Both the position numbers and the translations under genes were made by a program. The notes under the pieces are model-generated. The model did not search any database. It saw nothing but the letters and a program-made list of their open reading frames with translations, and was not told the origin of the DNA. 35,347 nt of DNA. It comes from Oscillospiraceae bacterium (GTDB taxonomy: Bacteria > Bacillota_A > Clostridia > Oscillospirales > JAAYXM01). Below, in pieces: positions 16,855 through 26,600 of the stretch. The DNA lies in the NCBI GenBank assembly GCA_017408185.1, contig JAFQVE010000006.1:1-35347 (forward strand), read 5' to 3'. Numbering within the stretch: position 1 is the first letter of the stretch; every line of letters begins with the position of its first letter.

Positions 16855-19338
16855 ATGAAAACAAAGCGATTTTTAGCACTTTTACTCACGATAATTATGA
16901 TAGGAGTCATGTTACCGACAGCTTTCGCGGCAGATACTGCGGAGCCGGTATGGGATCCGTATTTCTGCTTTGCTGCAGATGCGACGAGTGGTTGGACTAC
17001 AGGTGCGGTAGATATGGATAAAGTAGCTGCTTACACCGACCTTGACAGCACTAAATCAACAGGCGCGTGGAGCTTCGTCCATTCTTTTGGCATGGAGGCA
17101 AAATCAATGAATACAGAAGCAAATGATGGGACGACCTTCAGAGAAAAGAAAACCGAGCTCGGACAAAATGCAGTAATTCTTAAGGCAAAGATTGAAAGGT
17201 CCGGTAATTATAAGCCGTCGATGTATTTCAGAAAATACAACCAGTTAGGTAAACTCAATGTGTATTTTGTCCCTGTTTCATATGCGGACAGCAAGTGGAC
17301 TATGGACTCTGGTACGCTGCCGATTGCGGATGTATTTATAGATCCCGGAGTTAAGCTTGTCGCTTCTGCTGATGCATGGGAAGATGTAGAAAGCAAAAAC
17401 TTAGAAAGAGTAACCGAAGAATATAGCAATGTTTATCTCGGTGCGGGAGAATATTATGTTATTATAAATCTTGATGAGGGAAAAGGAGTATCTACAAACG
17501 CAAACAATACTTATTTTATAACAACGGGAATTAAGCTTACCCGTCAGTCGGGTGTTACCGTTTCTGCTTCGAAAGAAGTTATTAAAGTGGGCGAAAAAGC
17601 AACCATTATCGCAGCTTTCACCGACAATCGCGATAATCCGATTGAGGCGGACAGCATAACATATGAAATCTCTCCTGATGGGATAGCAACGTTAGACGAA
17701 AATGGAACGGTTACCGGTGTCGAAGAGGGCGTTGCAACTGTCGAGGTAACTGCGTTTTTCGGTGAAGAAGAGTATACAAGCAGTATGAATATAACCGTAT
17801 CGAATAACATTGAATATAACTTCACTCTTGGTGCAATCTCCAATGTTGCCGACGGTACAAAAAATATAAAGGTTAACACAATAACCAGCTCAGCAATGCT
17901 TGACAGCTCGGCTTCTGCACCGTGGGCACACTCCAACAAGACATTCAATATCAATAATTCTTGGCAGGCACTGTACCAGGACTACATGCAGTTCGGAGCA
18001 ACGGAGACCAACTGCGGAAAAAACGCACTTGTAATAAAGGCAGAGCTTGACAGACCGGCGGTTTACAGACCGGTTCTCAGCTACTGGAAGGCACTCCATT
18101 GCGGTAAGGTGGATGTATATATGATTCCCTCAGCATATGCCGACAGCCGGTGGGCTGCTACATGGACAGCAGAAGAAATTGTAAACGATGAAAACCTTAT
18201 AGAAATCGCAACCAATGTTGATATGTCTGCAACTGCAAATGCTACAGCGGCAACTGCATATACGGGTGAGCCGGTTGAGCTTTCAGAGGAAAGCTACTAT
18301 ATCATCTACATGATAAGCGAAGTTGGAAAGGATGAGACTCTTAACGACAGATCTTACGGTCAGGTTGACAGTCTTGTACTCGACTATGAAGGTGAGCTTT
18401 ATGACGAGGTAGATAACCCGAATATCGCGCTTGCAACAACAACCAACGTTGAAGGTTATACAAAGATTGATGTGCAAGGGGATATTGAGCGCGGCACTGA
18501 GGTAACAGTAACAGCAGCGAAAATTCCCGGCTACACCTTCCGCCACTGGGTACGCGGCACAGCAGATAAGGGTGACTGGGTATCCGCAGATCCAGTATAC
18601 AACTTCACACTTGTGACAAACACCTTCCTCACAGCGGTTTATACACCGGATGTAGCAGAGGGTGAAAAGATAGTAGAGTTCTTTAACGGAAACGGCGAAT
18701 ACATCACACAAGAAACTGTTGTAGATGGCAAGGTAACACTTCCGGCAAAAAATCCCGAAATGACAGGCTTTAAATTCCTGCGCTGGATTGTAGCAAAGAA
18801 CAAAGAGTTTGAAAACAACGATATTATTGCTCCGCTTACACGTGTAGTCGCAGAGTTTGGAGACGCGGATGCCACTTTCTCCGTAAACGGAACAGAGGGA
18901 TACAAGTACGATACGCTTATAACAAAGACATCAGACACTCCTGTTGTATGGTACCGTGACGGTGTCCGTGTAGGCTACGGCAAGGAATATAACTACCGCG
19001 TATGGGATACAGTCGGAAAGATTACGAGTGCTGAAGGCACTGCACAGCCGCTTGTTGTACTCGACAAGGCGGTAAAGACAGACGGAGATGGCACAACAAA
19101 GGCATATATGATTGAATACGATGCAGGTGATAAGGAGATAGTCGAAGTCGGTATTCTCTTCGGAGACGGAACGAATATGACAGTTGACAGCTGTATGTAC
19201 AAGGCAACGTCACAAAAGAGCGGCAGCGACATTCACGGTCAGTTTACGGCAAAGCCGGCAAATGACAGCTACGCTAATGCACGCGGATATATGATTTATA
19301 AAGACGGAACGGAGTATAAGGTAGTATACTCAGACTAA
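16855..19338 (+). CDS. Secreted multidomain protein with Big_2 and InlB-type repeats
   Basis: Exported protein (827 aa) of unknown activity. Residues 1-26 form a signal peptide (MKTKRFLALLLTIIMIGVML, cleavage after AFA). Two related beta-rich modules follow: residues about 28-232 (with LDSTKSTGAWSFVHSF and KPSMYFRKY) and about 320-525 (with APWAHSNKTFNINNSW, NCGKNALVIKAEL and YRPVLSYWK). Between them lies a Big_2 Ig-like domain (IATLDENGTVTGVEEGVATVEVTA). Residues about 540-690 resemble InlB/bacterial-repeat domains (GYTFRHWVRG; GFKFLRWIV). The tail has VWYRDGVRVGYGKEYNYRV. No catalytic motif, SLH domain or sortase signal is seen, so it may be released or bound through its modules. Sharing the N-terminal module with the lyase suggests both bind the same substrate or surface. 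Confidence 0.8.
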   Translation: MKTKRFLALLLTIIMIGVMLPTAFAADTAEPVWDPYFCFAADATSGWTTGAVDMDKVAAYTDLDSTKSTGAWSFVHSFGMEAKSMNTEANDGTTFREKKTELGQNAVILKAKIERSGNYKPSMYFRKYNQLGKLNVYFVPVSYADSKWTMDSGTLPIADVFIDPGVKLVASADAWEDVESKNLERVTEEYSNVYLGAGEYYVIINLDEGKGVSTNANNTYFITTGIKLTRQSGVTVSASKEVIKVGEKATIIAAFTDNRDNPIEADSITYEISPDGIATLDENGTVTGVEEGVATVEVTAFFGEEEYTSSMNITVSNNIEYNFTLGAISNVADGTKNIKVNTITSSAMLDSSASAPWAHSNKTFNINNSWQALYQDYMQFGATETNCGKNALVIKAELDRPAVYRPVLSYWKALHCGKVDVYMIPSAYADSRWAATWTAEEIVNDENLIEIATNVDMSATANATAATAYTGEPVELSEESYYIIYMISEVGKDETLNDRSYGQVDSLVLDYEGELYDEVDNPNIALATTTNVEGYTKIDVQGDIERGTEVTVTAAKIPGYTFRHWVRGTADKGDWVSADPVYNFTLVTNTFLTAVYTPDVAEGEKIVEFFNGNGEYITQETVVDGKVTLPAKNPEMTGFKFLRWIVAKNKEFENNDIIAPLTRVVAEFGDADATFSVNGTEGYKYDTLITKTSDTPVVWYRDGVRVGYGKEYNYRVWDTVGKITSAEGTAQPLVVLDKAVKTDGDGTTKAYMIEYDAGDKEIVEVGILFGDGTNMTVDSCMYKATSQKSGSDIHGQFTAKPANDSYANARGYMIYKDGTEYKVVYSD

Positions 19339-19356
19339 AGGTTAATATAGACTGAC

Positions 19357-19401
19357 ATTTTACTCCGCAAATCATCTAAGGTGTATTTTGCGGAGTAAAA
19401 T
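19357..19401 (+). repeat. Long inverted repeat between the first secreted gene and the aminotransferase
   Basis: Perfect 15-bp arms ATTTTACTCCGCAAA (19357-19371) and TTTGCGGAGTAAAAT (19387-19401) with a 15-nt loop. The transcript would form a strong hairpin 34 bp before the aminotransferase start. There is no following U-tract, so it is an imperfect terminator, a stability element or an attenuating hairpin. Confidence 0.75.
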
Positions 19402-19435
19402 AGCCAAAGGACACAGCAAAAGAAGGAGAAAAACA

Positions 19436-20677
19436 ATGGAAAAACTCGCAATTCACGGCGGCACGCCCGTAAAAACAACGCCCTATGGGACGGCACAAAG
19501 ATTCGGAAAGGAAGAGCTTGCATATCTTGAAGAAGCACTGCAGCAAAACACACTGTTCTACTGGAGCGGAGACTTTGCAAAGCGTCTTTGCACAAAGTTT
19601 TCAGAGCTTTACGGCTCAAAATACTGTGCTGTTACAAGCTCGGGCACATCTGCCATACACACGGCTCTCGGCGCCTACGGCATAGGCCCCGGAGATGAGG
19701 TCATTACAGCTCCGATCACCGACATGGGAAGCGTTATAGGTATTCTCTACCAGAACGCAGTTCCCGTGTTTGCAGACCTTGACCCACATACATATAACAT
19801 GACGGCAAAGTCTGTTGAAGAGAAAATTACGGACAAGACACGTGCGGTTGTAGTCGTTCACCTTGCAGGCAATGCGGCTGAGATTGACGAAATCGTAAAG
19901 GTCTGTCGTGCTCGCGGAATATACGTAATCGAGGACTGCGCTCAGGCTTACTGTTGTGAATACAAGGGCAAGTACGTCGGCACATTCGGTGATATCGGCT
20001 GCTTCTCGCTCAACGACTTCAAGCATATCTCGGCAGGCGACGGCGGCATGGTGATTACGGATAATGAAGAGCTTTACCACAAGGCGGTTATGTTTGCAGA
20101 TAAGAACTACAACCGCTTAGGTGCAGACGTTGTCAGAAATTCGCCGAAGGTCGGTATCAACTACCGCATGAACGAGCTTACGGCGGCTGTGGGTCTTGCA
20201 CAGGTTGAAAAGGTAGAGGAAATCTGCCGCAAGCGCAATGAATACGGCGTCGCACTCACCGAAGGGATAAAGGATTTGCCGGGTATCTTCGTTCCGAAGG
20301 TATATGATGACTGTAAGTCGTCCTATTGGTTCTACCTTATCCGCGTAGACGAAAAAGAGCTTGGCTGTACCCGTGAGGAGTTTGCAGAGGCTCTCCGTGC
20401 CGAGGGAGTCCGTGCAGGTGCAGGCTACATCAAGCAGTGCGTCTATGAAATGGATATGTTTACAAACAAGACCGCATACGGCGAGATGAAGTGTCCGTTC
20501 TCATGTCCGTTCTACGGTCGTGAAATCGAGTATAAAACAGGGCTTTGCCCGACGGCAGAGGCGATTCTCAAAACCTGCATCCGCCTTGAATGTAAGGAGT
20601 TCTACACGAAGCAGGACCTTGAGGAGACGATTGCCGGCATCAGAAAAGTAAGCGCTTATTTTCAGAGCGTAAAATAG
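19436..20677 (+). CDS. DegT/DnrJ/EryC1/StrS family PLP-dependent aminotransferase
   Basis: Cytoplasmic type I-fold aminotransferase (413 aa) that typically transfers an amino group to a keto-sugar or keto-cyclitol. Visible motifs: EKLAIHGGTPVKTTPYG at the start, VTSSGTSAIHTALGAYGIGPGDEVI (PLP phosphate), VVVHLAGNAAEIDEI, EDCAQAYCCEYKGKYVGTFGDIGCFS, and NDFKHISAGDGGMV holding the PLP lysine. The start resembles scyllo-inosose/glutamine aminotransferases of the StsC group rather than UDP-sugar aminotransferases. The frame is open 16 codons upstream, but AGAAGGAG precedes ATG 19436. It sits between two secreted-protein genes with short gaps, so it belongs to the locus. Its substrate cannot be assigned. 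Confidence 0.9.
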   Translation: MEKLAIHGGTPVKTTPYGTAQRFGKEELAYLEEALQQNTLFYWSGDFAKRLCTKFSELYGSKYCAVTSSGTSAIHTALGAYGIGPGDEVITAPITDMGSVIGILYQNAVPVFADLDPHTYNMTAKSVEEKITDKTRAVVVVHLAGNAAEIDEIVKVCRARGIYVIEDCAQAYCCEYKGKYVGTFGDIGCFSLNDFKHISAGDGGMVITDNEELYHKAVMFADKNYNRLGADVVRNSPKVGINYRMNELTAAVGLAQVEKVEEICRKRNEYGVALTEGIKDLPGIFVPKVYDDCKSSYWFYLIRVDEKELGCTREEFAEALRAEGVRAGAGYIKQCVYEMDMFTNKTAYGEMKCPFSCPFYGREIEYKTGLCPTAEAILKTCIRLECKEFYTKQDLEETIAGIRKVSAYFQSVK

Positions 20678-20689
20678 GAAAGGAGCTAT

Positions 20690-23600
20690 ATGCGTATGAA
20701 GAGAATAATATCACTGGCTCTTGTGTGTGTTATGATAATAAGCCTTCTTCCGACAGTGGCGCTTGCCGCAGAGAGAGAGGTATTGAGTCCGGAATACGTT
20801 TTTACAGCCGGTGCTCTTGGTAGCACTTCTACCGTAAAAGCGGCAAATGTCCACAAAAACACACTTGACCGAACAAAATCGACAGGCTACTGGAAGTATG
20901 AAAAGCAGTTTAACCAGACCACTACAAACTTCCAGAAGGACGGTCTGTGCTTCTATACACCTGTAAAGGAGACAGAGAAGGACTCAAACGTCGCCATATT
21001 CACAATAACCGTTGACAAGGACGGACTATATACTCCGTCGGTCACGCATGCAAAGCAGGCATACGGAGAGCGAACGGATATATATATCGTCAAAAAGGAT
21101 GTTGTAACGGCAAACGGATGGAGCGTAACGGATATTTCGGGCGTACAGACGATGACCAATGTGGCGTCAATGACAGACCCCGATGCCGACGTAAAGTATC
21201 TTGCGTCATATGATACGCACACAAGCTCCACAGGCAAGAACGATGCCTTTGCGGAGAAGGTAAACCTTACTGCCGGCGATTATTACATGTTTGTTATAGC
21301 AAACGAGGGACCGACCCAGTACAATGCCGTGAGAACCTACGGCATGCTTACAACGCTCAAGCTTTCACGTCAGTATTCGCTGACGGACATTGAGGTTTCA
21401 GGCATTGAAACGACCGTCGGTGAGGTGATCTCCGCCGATGTCGTGTGGAAGAGCGGAGAGCAGGAGATTGACGGAGGTCTCGGCGTTATTTCCTATGAGG
21501 TTATATCAAACGATGACGGCGTGCTCTTCTGCGATGCGGCAGGAAAGATTTGTGCCGTGGCAGAGGGAAGCGCACGCATAAAGGTTACGGGTACGCTCTC
21601 GGGAAAGAGTGCATCTGCTGAGGTTGATGTCACCGTAAGGGCACCGGAGCCGCTTTCCGGTGCCGATGCAGTGTATGGCTTCTACAACGGGGCATCCGAG
21701 GATTTTGAGGCGACGGGACTTGTTGTCACAAACCCCGACGGCACCCCTGTAAAGAACGGGCATACGCTGACCGAGCAGGAGCTCGAGGGCTATCCTTATT
21801 GCGAATACGGTGAGGAACGCCCGTGGGCAATGGTCGCCACAAATGCATCACGCCCCGACTCTAAGGGTACATACTTTAAGGGGAATGATTCATATATTGA
21901 CTTCTCCTGTAAAGCAGGGGAATGGGTTGCATATAAGGTCAAGGTGCCGAAAGCCGGAAAATACAATGTCGATGTAGCCGCATACCGTTACGGCAGCGGA
22001 GGCGCGGCAGAGGTTTATATGCTTCCGTATGAGGAAAGCATGACATTTTCCGACATCACTACAAATATCGGCACATACGCAAGTGAGGAAAATCTCGTTG
22101 CGAACGCAGAATTCAACGGGCTTCCGGCAACGGTCGTAAACCGTGCGTTTTCGGGCGAGTTCCGTGCGGAGGAGAGTGCCGATTTTGCGTCAAACGGATA
22201 TGACGAGTACCTTATGATAGTAAAGACCTGCGAAAGCACACTTGTTGCAGGCAAGTATTATCTGCTTGTAAGAAGCATAAGCATTACCGGCAGTGAGCGC
22301 GAAATCAGCGTTGAAACCAAGCTTTCCGAGACTGCGGTAGGCGTAGGGGAAAGCGTGTTCGTCACGTCTGTTGAAGGAAAGGACGAAAACGGCAACGGCG
22401 TTGACCTTTCAAGTGCCGAGATTTTTTACAGTGTAGCAGAGGAAGACAAGGACATTCTTGAGTTCGATGCCGAAACAACCTCAGTAAAGGGACTCAAGAA
22501 GGGCACGGGAACGCTTATTACGCTTGCCGTAATGGGCGGAAGAATATACCGTGGAGAGACGGAAATTACGATAGACGACTCCTTTGCGGTAAAGGCAGGC
22601 TATATCTATCCGGGCGGTGCAGTTGATGCAGGAGATATCTTCTCGTTCACAACAGGCTTTGAACTTGCAAACAGAAAGGTAATTTCCGGCGGCAAGATAG
22701 AAAGCCTTGAAATTGTTTCACAGTCCAGAGAAGGAGTGGCTGTGCTTGAAAGCAACAATACCGTGCTTCGCGGAATGAAGGGCGGCACGGTACAGGTCCG
22801 TGCAAAAATTTCCTTCCGCGGAAACGAATATAGGAGCGACATCGTTACACTTCGTGTATACGGCAAGGATTTAGCCATGAGCGCGTCCGGATTTATGATT
22901 GATCTGAGAAAGGGTGCCTACATCGGTGATACTTATACAAATATCAACGATATAAAGGAATACACCGAACACAGAAACTGGATATTCCATGGATCTTATA
23001 ATCTGCACTCATCTTATCAGACGATAGCCGTTGTAGATACGTCAAAGATTAATTATGCGCAGATGGTCTGGCAGAAGGGAGATAATCTTTTTAATTCATA
23101 CATTGCGTTTGAGGTTGATTTCCCGTCAGAGAGCGTATATAAGACAGACATATTTATGGGGCTTTGCCGTACACGCTCGGCAAGTCTTGAATGCTACATC
23201 GTTCCGAAGACCGACGAAAGTGCACAAAACCTTCCGAATTACCTTGTAAGGGGTAATGAGTATTATGTCGGAGCGCAGGATTTCACTGTTGCGGCTAACA
23301 CGGCAGACATAGAAAAGAGCTTCGGAAGCAAAAGCGTGACGAAGGGAAAGCACTTTGTTGTGCTCAAGGTGTCAAACGGTGCAGCCGGAGCTAACGGTGA
23401 CGCGGCATTTCCGCTGTATCTCACATTTACAAATGAAAGCGCACTCGGTGAAGCGACACTCGAGCTTTTAGACGGTGCAACGAGTGTTCCGCTTGGCGGA
23501 GTCATCGGGACAAAGCTTACAATAACAACCGTCGGCGGCTCGGAAATTGCGCCGGAGGATGCAGAGAGCATTGTATATTCCACAAGCAACAGCAGTGTTG

Positions 23601-26600
23601 CAACAGTGGACGAACAGGGTATAATTACGGGTGTCAGCGAGGGGCAGGCAAAGATTTATGCCGCCGTTTCGCGTGGAGGAATAACGAAGACCGCAACTCT
23701 TGACGTATCGGTTGAGGATGCCTCCGGAATTAAGAAAATAGAGATTTCCATGCCCGACTCGGTATATATTTACGGCAGAGTACAGCCAAAGCTTTTTGTT
23801 ACGATGAACAGTACAAACGTGCTTGAGATTCCGCCACAGTACGTGACATGGTCATTTTCGGAGCTTTCGGATGCCGGTGTTGCAGAGTTTATTGAAATGG
23901 GAGAAGGGGACGGAAAAGCTGTTTATGGAAAAAAGACAGGACGTGTATTTCTTGAAGCAACGATAGATCCGGAGTACAGGCATGGTGCAACGAACGGAAT
24001 TGAAATTTTGCCTTTTAAGCTTGAAGTGACCAGAGATTCTACTGTGGATCCACAGATATATACGCTTAAAAGCCGTGAAAACGCACGCAGAAATGCAATG
24101 CGCTATGCATGGGCAAAATCCGAGGTTAAAGGAGTGTGTGATACGGCGGAAAAGTATCTTCCGTTTGTTGATACGCTTTATAGCCTGATTGTTCCGGAGG
24201 GACTTCCAAGATATTATTATATAGGGCATAAGGGCGATCCCCTTAAGTTCTATTGTCGATACTGCAACGCGAACGTAGGGTTAGAATACGGCTCATATGG
24301 ATGGAATGTAGATGCACTGAATCGTCCATGGAAGATTCAGTGTCCGTCGTGCAAGCGGCTTTTCCCAAGTAATGATTTCGGAAGCTTCTACAATCTTGGA
24401 CTCACCGAAAGCGGGAGCTGGAGCTATGAAAAGGCACTTTTCGAGCACCATAAGAAGTTCGTTTGCGCAAATGGAGAAAACTGCACATGTGCCAATGTGC
24501 CGCATCCGACAGAAGAACGCATGAGTCCGAAATGGATTGAATATTACGGTTTCGGAAAGGGCTATCTTGCAAACACTACCTATTCTGAAATGGACATAAA
24601 GCTAGGTACCGTCGGATGGGGTGTTGATGACAGCTTGGGATATATGCAGCCATATGTGTCAGACCCATCGCTTCCAGGTTATGACCCAAGATATTATGAC
24701 AACGGTAATGGTTTTGCATGGTATGCGGACGGAACGAATAAAGGGCCTGTTCAGTATACGTATATTGCATACTATCTTCATGAGGGACTTTGGTACGGAC
24801 AGCAAAATATTGCGGGAGGAGCTGTTGTAAGGAAGGCACTGAACGCCTTTGCAAAAGCGTTTGTATACACAGGAAATGAAAAGTATGGAAGAGCCGGTGC
24901 GATTCTTCTTGACAGAATAGCTGATGTTTATCCGGATTTCGACTGGTTCATATGGCACGACTGGCGTGGGGATAAGTATTACGGAACGATTGTTGACCCC
25001 GTATGGTCAACCTCCATTGCAACGGAGTATGCAGAGGCATACGATGCATTCCTTCCGATATATAACGATGAGTATGTTGTAAATTATCTCTCCAAGCGCG
25101 GAGCAAGATATGAGACTGACGAAAACGGAAACTGGCTGCGCGATGAGTCGGGAAACCCGATAGTGGGTAAAAATTCCAACCTCAAGGAAAACCCCGGCGC
25201 ACTGCGTAAAAACGTTGAGGAAAATATCCTGCTTAAAATATTTGAAGGCGTAAAGTACGGTAAGGTCTGGGGTAACTTCGGTATGCATCAGAAATCTGTT
25301 GCAACGGCGGCCGTTGCGTTCAACAGACTTCCGGAAACGGCGGAGATGCTTGACTGGATAATGGCAGACGGTCCGGATCCGGCGACCTCGGGAATCAACT
25401 CCGGTGCCGCACCGAAAACCACCCCCATTACCGGCGGTGCATTCATGAAGGTTCTTGTCGGAATAGTTGACCGTGACGGAAGTGGAACAGAAGCCGCTGC
25501 AGGCTACAACAGTCTGTGGATACAGAACTTCCTCGGCGTTGCGGAAAGGCTTCGCGGCTATGAGCTTTATCCGTCTGCGGATATCTTTGAAAACACAAAG
25601 TTCTTAAAAATGTTCCTTGCACAGGTAAGACTTACGCTCGGCGGATATTACACAATTCAGGCAGGTGACTCGGGTGCGCTCGGAAGCACCGGTTTATCCG
25701 TGTATACGGAAGACCAGATTAAGGGCTATCAGGAAACCCGGGATCACGATATTGCAAAGGCTCTCTGGCTTATGAAGGAGACATACGGCCACGAGCTTCG
25801 CGGTTCAATCCTGGATGATGATCCCGAGCAGATAACACGCGAAATAGAAAATATTATAGAAGAAGAGGGCAAGCTTAATCTCGGCAGTGATATGCTGACG
25901 GGCTTCGGTTTTGCCGCACTCCGTGCCGGTGGAAAGTATGATTCGGCAAGCGTGTCAAGTGAGAATAACACAAGCCGTGACTTTGCGCTCTACTTCGGCA
26001 GAAGCAACATGCACGGGCATGTTGATGCACTCAACCTTTATATGTCCGCGTTCGGGTTAAACCTTGCACCAGACATCGGATACCCGGAAACAACGGGTAC
26101 TACTCCGAACCGCATGGAATGGGTAAGAACTACCCTCTCACATAATACGGTTGTTGTTGATGAACAGGAACAGGTCGCGTTGTCTACAACACATACGCCT
26201 TATCACTTCGATGACTCCGGACGTGTAAAACTTATGGATGTAGATGCGAAAAAAGTTTACCCTGATACTGATGAGTACCGCAGAACGGTATTTATGATTG
26301 ATGCGGACGACGATATCTCCTACGGTGTTGACTTCTTCCATGTGAAGGGAGGAAGCGACCACCTTTACAGCTTCCATTCACAGTCGGAGGAGCTTGGTGA
26401 CATTACAGGTCTTTCTGACCTTCAGGTTCAGGAGACTTACACCAATGCAGCCGGTGAGGTTATCGGTACGTATGCAGGCGCGGATGTGAAGTTCGGTGCA
26501 GACCCCGGCGGTGTAAACTCGGGAGTTCATCCGAGAGGATACACATGGCTTAAGGATATCCGCACTTATAAATCTATCCAAAATGATTTCGCTGTTGAGT

